Source: an uncultured Clostridia bacterium
GTDB taxonomy: Bacteria; Bacillota; Clostridia; TANB77; CAG-508
Direction: 5' to 3'
Length of the DNA stretch: 55,328 nucleotides
NCBI GenBank assembly: GCA_947626815.1
Contig: CANQTN010000011.1
Span: 1-55,328 of the forward strand
Shown: positions 1 to 9,869 of the stretch, piece by piece
Numbering within the stretch: position 1 is the stretch's first letter
Layout of the letters: each line of letters opens with the position of its first letter
Translations under genes and position numbers: made by a program
The notes under the pieces: model-generated
Told to the model about the DNA's origin: nothing
What the model saw: the letters and a program-made list of their open reading frames with translations, nothing else
Databases searched by the model: none

Positions 1-163
1 TAACATTATATATTTGATTTTTATATGTGTCTATTTTTTTATGTTGATTTTGTTGCTTTAATTTTTTGAATTCAAATGTTTTTATAAAGTTTCATATTAT
101 TATATGTATTATTTTATATAATATGCATATAATTACTATGTTATTATATTTCATTTTTAACGT

Positions 164-922
164 TTATATTATAAATTCTAACGGAACAATATCCTCATAT
201 AACAAAACAAATTGTGAATTAACTTGTCTATAATCGTGATAATGTCCAAAATACCATTTCTTAAATTCACATTTTTCCATTATTCTCTGAAAATAGTCTG
301 TTAAATAATCTTTCTCAAATTTTCCTGCACCTATTATAGATTGAATACTTGTTGGACAACAATGTGAAATAATATAATCAACCTTATAATTCACTTTTTC
401 TAAATTCTTTATTTCATTTTGCATTTTTTCTTCAGTTGGTAATTCCAAATCCCACCATGAAAAATCTCTTATTCTAAAATAAGCTCCTCTTTTTCGATAT
501 TCATATATTCTTTCTTCTTCATCTAAATTTAATATTCCATCTTGAATATCGTGAGATTTAGCACCACCAAATGCAAATATCTTTTTACCATATATATCAA
601 ATATTTCTCCACGCATTAAATGCAGGACTGAATCTCTTATTTTATGTACTTTTCCTCCATGCCATTCTTCTACTGGATAATCATTATATAACCTTGTGAA
701 ATTCTCATGGTTTCCATCAACAAATAAAGTGGTAATATTTTTATTATTTAACCAATCCAAAGCTTCTTTTTCTCTGCTGCTTTCTTCTTCAAATGTCCAT
801 ACGCCACCAAAATCGCCACAAATAATTACATAATCATTTTTTGTCATTTCAGATTGTATTGGAAATTGGTCTTCAGTAAATCTTGTGAAATCTGAATGTG
901 TATCACCTGTTATATAAATCAT
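164..922 (-). CDS. Metallophosphoesterase (calcineurin-like)
   Basis: A 252-residue protein with the full metallophosphoesterase motif series: GDTHSD at residues 6-11, GDFGG near 36, GNHEN near 71, a mid-protein SHCC, and GHYHDY near the C-terminus. These would coordinate two metal ions for phosphoester hydrolysis; the substrate cannot be read from sequence. There is no signal peptide or membrane segment, so it is cytoplasmic. The ATG at 922 has GGAG about 9 nt upstream. It is the last gene of the operon led by the type I restriction genes, 30 nt after the membrane-protein gene, so it is probably co-transcribed. A link to defence is inference from position only. Confidence 0.88.
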   Translation of the reverse strand: MIYITGDTHSDFTRFTEDQFPIQSEMTKNDYVIICGDFGGVWTFEEESSREKEALDWLNNKNITTLFVDGNHENFTRLYNDYPVEEWHGGKVHKIRDSVLHLMRGEIFDIYGKKIFAFGGAKSHDIQDGILNLDEEERIYEYRKRGAYFRIRDFSWWDLELPTEEKMQNEIKNLEKVNYKVDYIISHCCPTSIQSIIGAGKFEKDYLTDYFQRIMEKCEFKKWYFGHYHDYRQVNSQFVLLYEDIVPLEFII

Positions 923-952
923 TGGTTTACATCTCCTAAAAATATAAACTAA

Positions 953-1849
953 CTAATCATTATAGTCTCCTTTTATATCAATTAGCTCACTTTCTAAATT
1001 TTTTATATCAGTTATTATTATTCTCTCTAAATAATCTTTCTTCTTATTCTCTTGTTCAACTAAGTCAAATAATTTTTTATTTTCCAATTTTATTTTGTCA
1101 TCTATATAATCTATTATAATAATTGTTATACTTCTAGCAGTTCTTTTAGTATCTCTCAAATATGTCAACTGTCTCTTAGCTGTTTGAGATGAAATCTTAA
1201 GCAATCTTGATTTTATTAATTTTATATCTGATACATATTTAATTTCAAAAATATAATCCATATATTTTCTTTGAATTATACAATCATATCTTTCCTTCTC
1301 TATTTTTATATCTTCAAATATTTTATTATATTTAAAAACATTTTTTATTTTTTCGATTACTTCATTTTGAATTTCTATATATCGAATATACCTTTCTTTA
1401 TATTCCATTTTATTATTTGGTTCTTGATTATCCGTTTCATATTGTTTTATCTCTTCTTTTATCTTTGCTTCTTTTTCTTCTTTTGTCATTCCTCTAATTT
1501 GATTTTCCATCAATATATTAGATAATTCCATTGATTTATTTTCATTTTTTTGAACTCTATTGTTCCATTGTATTATTCCATATATAACAATAATAACACC
1601 TATAAGAATTAACAACACACCTATACATATGAAAATACCAAAATTATTTATTATATTAAGTTTATAGGTTTGTTCTGTTTTTATAATTTCTTGAGCATTA
1701 TTAGTTAATTCTAGCAAGTCAATTTCTTTTATCATTAATATATCATTACTATCTAAAAACCAAACTCCAAATACAAATGGTAATGATATCAGAGCTAGCC
1801 CTATAGACACTATAAATTTATATAACGAATCAAATTTAAGTTTATTCAT
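953..1849 (-). CDS. Two-TM membrane protein with possible PD-(D/E)XK nuclease domain
   Basis: A 298-residue protein that I cannot assign to a named family. Two hydrophobic segments (about residues 11-31 and 71-93) put a short loop outside and a ~200-residue charged domain in the cytoplasm. The stretch 105-180 is Lys/Glu-rich and probably helical. Around residues 189-204 there is a hydrophobic strand containing Asp189, then FEIKY with Glu202 and Lys204. This D-x12-E-x-K spacing resembles the PD-(D/E)XK nuclease core and is followed by a helix with basic residues. The start lies 1 nt past the YgjP stop, so the two are translationally coupled behind hsdR. The nuclease reading is inference. Confidence 0.7.
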   Translation of the reverse strand: MNKLKFDSLYKFIVSIGLALISLPFVFGVWFLDSNDILMIKEIDLLELTNNAQEIIKTEQTYKLNIINNFGIFICIGVLLILIGVIIVIYGIIQWNNRVQKNENKSMELSNILMENQIRGMTKEEKEAKIKEEIKQYETDNQEPNNKMEYKERYIRYIEIQNEVIEKIKNVFKYNKIFEDIKIEKERYDCIIQRKYMDYIFEIKYVSDIKLIKSRLLKISSQTAKRQLTYLRDTKRTARSITIIIIDYIDDKIKLENKKLFDLVEQENKKKDYLERIIITDIKNLESELIDIKGDYND

Positions 1850-1850
1850 T

Positions 1851-2576
1851 TCATACTACTCCCATAAATTCTTCATCTAATAATTTCTTTCGTTTATTCC
1901 AATCTGGCATAAAAATTGTAACAAAATTATAAAATTTCTTACTATGATTTGGATATTTAAAATGTGATAACTCATGAAGTACGACATATTCAATACAACA
2001 AATTGGAGTTTTAATTAAATTCAAATTAAAAATCACTTTGTTATTACTTGGCAAACAACTTCCCCATCTACTTTTCATTTGTCTTATTTCTATATTAGGA
2101 ATCTTTATATTATATTTTTTAAGTATTACTTGGTATTTTTCAACTAAACCTCTAAATACTTCGTATGCATATTCTTTTAGCCATTTATCATATACTTTTC
2201 TAATATATTTTCTATTTTCAGTATATTTTTCTTTTATATGAATTTCAAAATATTTACCCTTTATTAAAATTTCATTTTTGATATCAGATATTATTTTCAT
2301 TTTATATTGTTTTCCTAATAAATAAACTGTTTCTCCTTCTTCAAATGAAATGTTTTCCTTTTTATCAGTAAATGACTCATAATAATTTTGTTGTTTTTTT
2401 ATCCATTCCGCTTTCTTTTTTATAAATTCTTTTGCTGTCTCAATATCCATTTTCATTGGTATTGACATAGTTACTTTTTTATCTAAATTAACTTTTAAAT
2501 TAATATTTTTTACATTTTTTCTTTGCACAAAAAATACTATTTTTTCTCCATTGATTTCAATAGATTCTTTTTCCAT
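1851..2576 (-). CDS. YgjP-like M48-type metallopeptidase (DUF45)
   Basis: A 241-residue protein with the hallmarks of the YgjP/DUF45 family: RWGSC at 170-174, then the zinc-binding HELSH at 201-205 and a third ligand His211 in PNHSKKF. Glu202 would be the catalytic base. There is no membrane segment or signal, so a cytoplasmic peptidase is expected. In this family such genes are often found next to type I restriction genes, as here: it starts 19 nt after the hsdR stop and almost abuts the following membrane-protein gene. Its substrate and its role in restriction are unknown. The family call is firm, the function is not. Confidence 0.9.
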   Translation of the reverse strand: MEKESIEINGEKIVFFVQRKNVKNINLKVNLDKKVTMSIPMKMDIETAKEFIKKKAEWIKKQQNYYESFTDKKENISFEEGETVYLLGKQYKMKIISDIKNEILIKGKYFEIHIKEKYTENRKYIRKVYDKWLKEYAYEVFRGLVEKYQVILKKYNIKIPNIEIRQMKSRWGSCLPSNNKVIFNLNLIKTPICCIEYVVLHELSHFKYPNHSKKFYNFVTIFMPDWNKRKKLLDEEFMGVV

Positions 2577-2595
2577 AACTATATCCTTTCTAGTT

Positions 2596-5500
2596 TTAGT
2601 ATTTAATTAAAGCAATTTCTATTATCTCTTCTATAATTAAATCAATTTCATCAAATGAAATATTTATATTTTTTCTTGCTTTATATGTATAAATTGTATC
2701 TTCTATAAATTGAGCTAATTCATTATGAATGTCTTTATTATTATGCCAATCAACTTTTACTTTACTTTCTATTTCTTTTTGAATTACTAATGTAATATCT
2801 CCTAACTCTTCAATATTTGCTTTTTCATTCATCTTAGAGACTAATCTATCATATATTACACCATAAAAAGCTCTAGCATTCTCTGTAGTAATATTTGACG
2901 GATAATTAATTCCTGAGTTTCCCTTTACAAAGTCCTCTCTTATATTTTGCATCTTTTCTAAATATTCACTATCAGAAATTCTCCTATTTCTATATTCTTC
3001 AATAGTTTCTTCAATTCTTTGAGAAAATTTTTTATAATAAGCTGGATCACTTTTTGATTTTTGACTGATTGTTCGTGTAATTCTAGTTCTTATTGTATCT
3101 GCTTTACCTCTTTTAGACTCAATCTTTTCAAGTTCTTTTTCAAAGTTTTCTGAATCTGTAATATCAACTGGCTCAGTTATTCTCATCATTTCTTTGGCAA
3201 CAACATAATTATCAAGAAGTTTTTGCATTTTGGCTTCATATTCTTTATGATCAATTGTTTCTGAATATCTTAATTTTGCAGTAGCTCTTAATTTTTGATA
3301 AAAAGCTAATGCCTTTCTTAATTCAGTTATTTTATCTCTTCCTATTTTGTAATATGCATTATCACTCGCTAAAATAATTGTTAGACTACTTCCAAACTTA
3401 CATAATATATCATAAAAATATTTTCTTTTTTCATCATCTTCAAGTAATTCCTCATATTCTTCTAAATCATTTTTATTTTTTACATCACTGAAAATTTCTT
3501 TTAATTGCTCATATATCTTAAATAATTTATCTATTTCTGTATCAATATAATATACTGTATTCTTAATGTCATTTTCTTCAAATTCTTCTAATCCAACTTC
3601 TTGATACATCGTTAATGCTTTATCTAGTTCTCCTAATAACCCTCTATAATCTACTATATATCCATAGTCTTTTCCATCACAAAGTCTATTAACTCTAGCT
3701 ATTGCCTGTAATAAATTATGTTCTTTTATCTGTTTATCTAGATATAATGTAGAAGCTTTAGGTGCATCAAATCCCGTTAAAAGTTTATCAACTACTATTA
3801 AAATATCTATATCTCCATTAATAAATTTTGACTTAATTGTTTCTTCATATTCTTCAGCATTTTTATAATTTTCAAGTGCTTTAGTATAAAATTTTTTTAC
3901 TATATCATTTGTATCTTCTTCAAAATCATCTTCTCCTTCTCTCATATCAGGAGCTGAAATTACAACTGCAACTTCTAATTCAGGAAATTCACTTTTAAAA
4001 ATATTGTAATATTTAACAGCTTCTATCTTTTTATTACATGCAAGCATTGCATTAAATCCAGTTCCTTTTAAAGTCTCATTATAATTACTTGCAATATCCC
4101 ATGCTATTAATTCTAATCTTTGTTCAGATGAAGCTACTTTTTCAAATCTACTCCATTTTTGCATTACTTCATTTTTGGCTTCTTCTTTTAAGTTTTTAGT
4201 TAACATTTCAAGTCGCATATCAATGGCTTCTCTTGTAACTTCTTGATCCACCATCTTACCTTCATAAATCAATGGTACAATTGCCTTGTCCTTTAACGCA
4301 TCATCTAAAGAATATTTATGTATAAGTCCACCAAATTTATTAAATATATTTTTATCTTTTTTCATAATTGGTGTTCCAGTAAATGATATATATACTGCTC
4401 CTGTAAAGACTTCTTGCATTCTTCTATTTATTTCACCGTATTGAGTTCTATGTCCTTCATCAACTAAAATAAATGTGTTCTTGGAATCAACTTTTACTCC
4501 ACTATTTACAGCTGTTTCAAATTTGTTAACTACTGTTGTTATTACTCTAATATTTTCATCTTTAATTAATTCTGTTAATTCCCTTCCTGTTGAAGCTCTT
4601 TTAGCTGGTATGCCTATTCTATTAAATGTTTTATGTATTTGTTTATCTAAATCTATTCTATCAGTTGCTATGACTACTTGTGGATTTTTGATGTCTTTAT
4701 CTTCCATTATTTTTTTAGTAATAAATACCATAGTTATTGATTTTCCTGAACCTTGTGTATGCCAAACAACTCCCCCTTTATTTTCTTCTTTTATTCTATT
4801 TAACATTGCCTTAACTGCAAAATATTGTTGATATCTGCATATTTTCTTAGTTCCAGCTTCAAATATAATAAAATCCTTAATTAATTCTAAAAATCTGTCT
4901 TTTCTAAATAATGATACTATATCTCTATCCTGTTTTGTTACTTGTCTATTAACAATAATGTTTGAAAGAATCTCATTTTGCTCATCTATGTATTGTTCGT
5001 TCCATGCTGACCAAAATTTTGATGGTGTACCACATGTTGCATATTTAGTTTCATTTTTATTTGCTGCCATTGCTATTTGAATAAATTTAAATAGTTGTGG
5101 TATGTAATCATTTTTTTGATTTCTTATATTTTGTGAAATTGCTTGTATAATAGGTACTGAAGAATCTTTACATTCTATTACTGCTAATGGAATACCATTT
5201 ATAAACAAAACTATATCAGGTCTAGCATTATCTTTTCCATTCATTCTAAGTACCGAAAATTCTTCTGTAACATAGAAATCATTATTTTCTGGATGCTCAA
5301 AATCTATATATTTTATATCAAATGATCTAGTAGTTCCATCAGCCATTCTTTCTGTATATGATTTACCAAGAGTCAGCATGTCATATATTTTTTCATTAGT
5401 ACTAATAAGACCAGTTAGTAAATCTTCATTTAAATCTTTTACTGCTTGTCCTATTGTACTTGGAGAAAATTTATAAGTAACTCCTTTATATTCATAACTA

Positions 5501-5679
5501 TTTATTTCATTTAATTTTTTTATTAATATTTCTTTAAATAATACATCACTTAAAATATTATTTCTTAACTTCCTATTTTCTTCTTGCGAAATATATTTAT
5601 ATCCTAGTTTTTCTAATACTTCAATTGCTGGTCTTTGACTTGATGTATTTTCATTTGATACTAGTATATTCTCTTCCAT
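2596..5679 (-). CDS. hsdR: Type I restriction enzyme R (translocase/nuclease) subunit
   Basis: A 1027-residue HsdR, normal length for the family. The N-terminal nuclease core shows Asp155 (RPD), then Glu169 and Lys171 (IECK). The SF2 motor follows, with Walker A GSGKS at 310-314, DEGH at 407-410 and TGTP at 434-437, and then a long helical C-terminal part that docks on the methylase. It would translocate DNA with ATP and cut distantly when the HsdM/HsdS target is unmethylated. It follows hsdS by 25 nt in the same operon. No frameshift or missing motif is visible, so it is probably functional. Confidence 0.97.
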   Translation of the reverse strand: MEENILVSNENTSSQRPAIEVLEKLGYKYISQEENRKLRNNILSDVLFKEILIKKLNEINSYEYKGVTYKFSPSTIGQAVKDLNEDLLTGLISTNEKIYDMLTLGKSYTERMADGTTRSFDIKYIDFEHPENNDFYVTEEFSVLRMNGKDNARPDIVLFINGIPLAVIECKDSSVPIIQAISQNIRNQKNDYIPQLFKFIQIAMAANKNETKYATCGTPSKFWSAWNEQYIDEQNEILSNIIVNRQVTKQDRDIVSLFRKDRFLELIKDFIIFEAGTKKICRYQQYFAVKAMLNRIKEENKGGVVWHTQGSGKSITMVFITKKIMEDKDIKNPQVVIATDRIDLDKQIHKTFNRIGIPAKRASTGRELTELIKDENIRVITTVVNKFETAVNSGVKVDSKNTFILVDEGHRTQYGEINRRMQEVFTGAVYISFTGTPIMKKDKNIFNKFGGLIHKYSLDDALKDKAIVPLIYEGKMVDQEVTREAIDMRLEMLTKNLKEEAKNEVMQKWSRFEKVASSEQRLELIAWDIASNYNETLKGTGFNAMLACNKKIEAVKYYNIFKSEFPELEVAVVISAPDMREGEDDFEEDTNDIVKKFYTKALENYKNAEEYEETIKSKFINGDIDILIVVDKLLTGFDAPKASTLYLDKQIKEHNLLQAIARVNRLCDGKDYGYIVDYRGLLGELDKALTMYQEVGLEEFEENDIKNTVYYIDTEIDKLFKIYEQLKEIFSDVKNKNDLEEYEELLEDDEKRKYFYDILCKFGSSLTIILASDNAYYKIGRDKITELRKALAFYQKLRATAKLRYSETIDHKEYEAKMQKLLDNYVVAKEMMRITEPVDITDSENFEKELEKIESKRGKADTIRTRITRTISQKSKSDPAYYKKFSQRIEETIEEYRNRRISDSEYLEKMQNIREDFVKGNSGINYPSNITTENARAFYGVIYDRLVSKMNEKANIEELGDITLVIQKEIESKVKVDWHNNKDIHNELAQFIEDTIYTYKARKNINISFDEIDLIIEEIIEIALIKY

Positions 5680-5704
5680 TTAATTTGCCCCCATAAATTA
5701 AAAT

Positions 5705-6886
5705 TTATATTTTTACCTTTGTTTTGCCAATTAATAATTGTTGTATTAAACCTTTTTTTAAATTTTCATAGTATTTGATTATCTTTTTTAGTTTTAATTT
5801 CTGATTATCAATTAGTTGAGCTATATTAGAAAAATATTTTTGCTTTTCTATCGATGGTAGAATAATCTCTAATTTTTTTAAATCTTCCAAAGATAGATTA
5901 AATTGTGCTATTCCTCTTTTATTTGATTCAATTTGACTAGTAATAAAAGAAGATCTTAATAATTCTATTAAAAAGTCAACATTTATGTTAGTATTTTCTT
6001 TAAGTCTTATTATTGCCAACGCTTGATTTGTGTTAGCTGGTAATATATCCTCTGTAACTTTTGCAATCATACCCATTGTTCCAGCTATTGAAAATAGTAT
6101 ATCATCTTTTTCTAATTGTGATCGACTAAGCTTCTTATTGCACTCACTACTAATGTGAAGGCACTTTTCTTTATTTATTTTCTTATCATTTGAAAGAGAC
6201 TCTATTTTTATAAAATTAATTCCATCATCAATAAAATCAAATCCAACAGTTGTTGGTGTTGTTCCTTTCGTTATTATACTTGTAAATTCAGCTAATTTTT
6301 TTCTTGACTTGTTAAATTCTTCTTTAAACATCTCAATAAATTGTGATTTAATAAACTGTTCTTTTTCTTTTAATAAAATTTTATATTTATTTATTATTAA
6401 ATCAGCTGTCTCTAATATTTTTACTATTTTTTCTTGTTTAGATATCAACGGAACATTTATGCTTATGTTAAGTAAAGCTTTTAAATCTAAATTTCTTCTT
6501 ACAATACTTGCACCTTGTTCTGAACAATTTTTATATTGTTCTAACATATAATAAGATTTCATGAAGTATTTTCCATATGATGGTAGCATTAAATCCTCAT
6601 TAAATTTGAATATTTTATATGCTGGACTTACAATACCTATATCATAATTTGTAAGTACATCAAGACTTCCCATCCACAAATTCATTGTACTAAACACAAG
6701 ATTATTTTTTCTAATTACTTTATATCCAATATTATTTTCACTAGCTATTTGTTTTTTAAAAAAATCTTCTTGTGAAAAAATACCATCTTTAGTTACTGAC
6801 AAAACTTTATATTGATTATTTTCTGTTGTTTTTTCTACTACTTCCTTTATGCAATCACCTAATTTTACTTTTTTCCATTCTTTCAT
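5705..6886 (-). CDS. hsdS: Type I restriction specificity subunit
   Basis: A 393-residue HsdS with the usual two-fold plan: target-recognition domain 1 (about 1-145), a coiled-coil spacer with many Lys/Glu/Leu (about 145-195), domain 2 (about 196-355, beginning at the typical ITKGTTP) and a C-terminal coiled coil. It selects the bipartite DNA target of the HsdM/HsdR complex. The ATG at 6886 lies 2 nt after the stop of a broken gene, with AAGGAA upstream inside that gene. It is the full-size S gene of the locus; a half-size S gene sits on the other side of hsdM. Confidence 0.95.
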   Translation of the reverse strand: MKEWKKVKLGDCIKEVVEKTTENNQYKVLSVTKDGIFSQEDFFKKQIASENNIGYKVIRKNNLVFSTMNLWMGSLDVLTNYDIGIVSPAYKIFKFNEDLMLPSYGKYFMKSYYMLEQYKNCSEQGASIVRRNLDLKALLNISINVPLISKQEKIVKILETADLIINKYKILLKEKEQFIKSQFIEMFKEEFNKSRKKLAEFTSIITKGTTPTTVGFDFIDDGINFIKIESLSNDKKINKEKCLHISSECNKKLSRSQLEKDDILFSIAGTMGMIAKVTEDILPANTNQALAIIRLKENTNINVDFLIELLRSSFITSQIESNKRGIAQFNLSLEDLKKLEIILPSIEKQKYFSNIAQLIDNQKLKLKKIIKYYENLKKGLIQQLLIGKTKVKI

Positions 6887-6888
6887 TT

Positions 6889-7687
6889 TTATTTTTCCTT
6901 ACTTTCAAAATTTTCTTTTAAATAATTTACAAATGCAGAGCAACTAATCAGCATATATTTTGCTTCATCAAATGTTGAATTTCATTCTCCTAATCCATTT
7001 GCGTGTCTTGCTCCATTTTCATCACTAGCATATGCATATAATTTTATATATGCTTGTTCTAATGCTGGATGTATTTTTATTTTCAAATTTTTTAATGCTT
7101 TATTTAGTTCTTCTTTACTTCCATTTATAACCTGACACATTGCCTCTACAGCACTTATTGACTCTTTAATTGAATTAGCATAATCTTTAAACTATATAAT
7201 TGCTCAATTGCTTTACTATAATGTTCTGAAACTACTTTATATGGATTATTTAATGTTTCTTCTATACTTTCTATATGCCTATTTTTTTAATTTAGTCTAC
7301 TTCCATTACTTCTATCAATAATATTAAAACATTTTATTATACCTTCAACAAAAGTTAAAACACCACTATAGTCTTCATCAATAATCACAGTATATATTTG
7401 TTCAAATGCAGATGCATATGAATAATCTGAATACATAGGTATTTTGGGAATATCTCTTTGAGTTAAAGAAAATAATTCTTCATAAATATATTTTATTACA
7501 TATTCTTTTACATTACTATAATCTTTCATTAACTCAAACACATCTTTAGTAGCTGTACATATTTTATTTCTAGTTCTTTCATTTAAACTTGTTACTTGTA
7601 CTATATCAGAAAAATGTTTTATGCCTTTTCTTTCTGAGAAACAACCTTTTAAATGTATTCTATTTTCTTTCCATTTATATCTGCCAT
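6889..7687 (-). pseudogene. Broken AbiJ/HEPN-like abortive infection gene
   Basis: Conceptual translation across several lesions gives one protein. An N-terminal FSERKGIKHFSDIVQV is followed by a central part (7287-7541) and a C-terminal IHPALEQAYIKLYAYASDEN, then ARHANGLG and SCSAFVNYLK. This pattern matches proteins with an AbiJ N-terminal domain and a HEPN-like C-terminus. Lesions: the only upstream ATG (7687) is out of frame with the first block; a TAA lies at 7287-7289 beside an A7 run; a frameshift lies near 7183-7195; and a TGA lies at 6982-6984. The wreck sits between hsdM and hsdS in the same direction. Gene decay is certain; the family name rests on remembered motif similarity. Confidence 0.78.
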
Positions 7688-7699
7688 TTTATTCTCCTT

Positions 7700-9247
7700 T
7701 TATAATCCTAATTCTTTTAATGATTCTTGTAATTCTTTTTCTAATACTTGTAATTCTTTTTCTATTTCTACAATGTTCTTTTTTGTTTCTTCTATATCTA
7801 TTTCTTCCTCTTCCTCAAATGTATCAACATATCTTTTAATGTTTAAATTGTATTCATTTTCTTTTATTTCATCCATTGTAGCTATATGAGAATATTTTTC
7901 AATTTCTTCATAATTTTTATATGTATTTAATATCTTTTCTATATTCTTTCTTGTTAAAGTATTTTGATTTTTACCCTTTTCATATTCTCTACTTGCTTCT
8001 ATGAACAAAACTCCATCTCTATTTCTATTCTTTTTGAATACAACTATTGTTGCAGGAATTGATACTCCATAAAATAGATTTTCTGGTAATCCTATTACTG
8101 CATCTATTAAATTATCTTCTAATATTCTTTGTCTTATTAATCCTTCTGATGCCCCTCTAAATAATGCTCCATGAGGTAATACAACTGCCATTCTTCCATC
8201 ATCTGCTAAACTTTTTAACATATGCTGTATAAAAGCATAGTCTCCTATACTTTTAGGAGGTACTCCGTATTCAAATCTATTATATTGATCCATTGATGCT
8301 TCCATTTTGAATGTATCTCTTTTTTTACCATTTTCTATTATTGTATTAGTATTTTCAAAGCCTTTAGCCCATTTATCTAATGAAAAAGGAGGATTAGAAA
8401 CAATCACATTAAATTTCATCAATTTATCATTTTCTAGATGTAGTGGATTTGCTAAAGTATCTCCCCATTCAATATGTGCATCATTAACACCATGTAAAAA
8501 CATATTCATTCTGCATAAATTATATGTTGAACTATTACTCTCTTGTCCATAAATACTAAATCTTTCGCTATTTACTTCTTTAGATGCTTTTAATAATAAT
8601 GAACCAGATCCACATGCAGGATCATAAATTCTATCATTTTCTTTCGGTTCAACTAACTTTGCAAGTAAAATAGAAACTTCAGCAGGAGTATAGAATTCTC
8701 CTCCTTTTTTTCCAGAATCTCCTGCAAATCTTGCTATTAAGTATTCATATGCGTTTCCAATTACATCTAAATTTCCTATTTTAGATGGTTTTAAATCTAT
8801 TTCTGGTTTATTAAAATCTTCTAATAATGTTCTTAATATTGCATTTTTTTCTTTTGTTTTTCCAAATATTACTTCACTATTAAAATCAACACCTGCAAAT
8901 AAGTTCAAAAGCTTTACTCCATTTAAAGTTGTAATTCTTTCTAATGCTTTGTTAATTTTTTCCCCAATATTATTATCATTTCGATTTTCATAAAGGTAAT
9001 CAAATGTGCATTCATCTTCTAAAACAAATTTACTTCTTGATAATGCTCTTTCTATTCTTTCTTTATCGCCTTGATACTTTTCCTCAGCTTTTTCTTTTTC
9101 TTCCTTATATGTATCACTTAAGTATTTCACAAATAGCATTGTTAAAGCATAATCTTTATAATTACCTCCTGGTATACTTGTTCTTAAGGTATCACAGGCA
9201 GCCCAAATTGTTCCATTGATTTTGTCTTGTAATTGTTTTTCATTCAT
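7700..9247 (-). CDS. hsdM: Type I DNA methyltransferase subunit
   Basis: HsdM of 515 residues. It has an N-terminal helical domain, FYTPAEV near 186-192, the SAM-binding DPACGSGS at about 209-216 and the catalytic NPPF at about 285-288, so it makes N6-methyladenine. An in-frame ATG exists at 9265, but the GGAGG there is part of its own first codons. GGAGG lies 8 nt before the ATG at 9247, which I take as the start. It overlaps the end of the half-size S gene by 8 nt, indicating translational coupling. It modifies host DNA and is needed for restriction by HsdR. Confidence 0.96.
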   Translation of the reverse strand: MNEKQLQDKINGTIWAACDTLRTSIPGGNYKDYALTMLFVKYLSDTYKEEKEKAEEKYQGDKERIERALSRSKFVLEDECTFDYLYENRNDNNIGEKINKALERITTLNGVKLLNLFAGVDFNSEVIFGKTKEKNAILRTLLEDFNKPEIDLKPSKIGNLDVIGNAYEYLIARFAGDSGKKGGEFYTPAEVSILLAKLVEPKENDRIYDPACGSGSLLLKASKEVNSERFSIYGQESNSSTYNLCRMNMFLHGVNDAHIEWGDTLANPLHLENDKLMKFNVIVSNPPFSLDKWAKGFENTNTIIENGKKRDTFKMEASMDQYNRFEYGVPPKSIGDYAFIQHMLKSLADDGRMAVVLPHGALFRGASEGLIRQRILEDNLIDAVIGLPENLFYGVSIPATIVVFKKNRNRDGVLFIEASREYEKGKNQNTLTRKNIEKILNTYKNYEEIEKYSHIATMDEIKENEYNLNIKRYVDTFEEEEEIDIEETKKNIVEIEKELQVLEKELQESLKELGL

Positions 9248-9824
9248 TTTTTTTATTACCTCCATTTATTAATTTGTTTATTACTGAATCATAATACTTA
9301 TCTTTTTCTTTTAACATTTTTTTGTATAAGTTCTTTTGTTTATTCCAAGTATTAACTATTTTTGATATTTGCTCCTGTTCCTTAGAATTTAATTCAGGTA
9401 TTTCCAGTTTTCTTAATTCCATAACAGGTATACTTTTTATTGTTGTCCCTATTAGTATTTTTTCAAATTGGCGTTTAGCTAAATCACTTTCCAAAAACCA
9501 TTTTATAAAATCTATATTATAAGTTATATTAAATAAACTCATCATTCTAATAATACAATACTGATTATTAATTAATTTTCCCTCTATTTCTTCATCTACC
9601 TCGATTACTTTCATTGGAAACGATAACCTAAATAATATATCTCCTTTTTTAGCAATAAAGTTTTCAAGATTTTCTTCACTAAAAAATAAATCATACTCTA
9701 TTCTTTCTTCATAGCTTCTTAAATTAAAAACTTCATATTTATAATTGTTTTCCTTTGGATATTTAGCTTCTTTTCTTTTTAAAACAACACCAATTGTAAT
9801 TTGAGTAATATCTTCTAAAAACAT
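9240..9824 (-). CDS. hsdS: Half-size HsdS-like specificity protein
   Basis: A 194-residue protein with one target-recognition-like domain (about 1-150) and one C-terminal coiled coil (about 150-190, ending DSVINKLINGG), so half of a normal HsdS. The N-terminus, FLEDITQITIGV, is like the start of a recognition domain. No second half follows: hsdM starts in the overlapping frame. Half-S proteins can dimerise to read a palindromic target. Alternatively it could be a truncated relic, or a spare module for recombination with the full hsdS 3 kb away. The reading frame is open and has a good ribosome site, so I treat it as a gene. Confidence 0.85.
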   Translation of the reverse strand: MFLEDITQITIGVVLKRKEAKYPKENNYKYEVFNLRSYEERIEYDLFFSEENLENFIAKKGDILFRLSFPMKVIEVDEEIEGKLINNQYCIIRMMSLFNITYNIDFIKWFLESDLAKRQFEKILIGTTIKSIPVMELRKLEIPELNSKEQEQISKIVNTWNKQKNLYKKMLKEKDKYYDSVINKLINGGNKKNE

Positions 9825-9840
9825 CTATACCTCCTTGTAT

Positions 9841-9864
9841 AGAAAGGCAAGATATTAACTTGCC
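9841..9864. other. Hairpin between small gene and half-hsdS
   Basis: AAAGGCAAG pairs with CTTGCCTTT around a 7-nt loop, directly after the stop of the 68-residue gene and before the ribosome site of the half-hsdS. On the minus strand there is no good U-run after it, so it is more likely an RNA-stability or attenuation element than a full terminator. Confidence 0.5.
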
Positions 9865-9869
9865 TTTTA

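Noticed and set aside
7621..7889. Two overlapping plus-strand hydrophobic frames
   Set aside because: They mirror the acidic coiled C-terminus of HsdM (poly-Glu reads as poly-Phe/Ser on the other strand).
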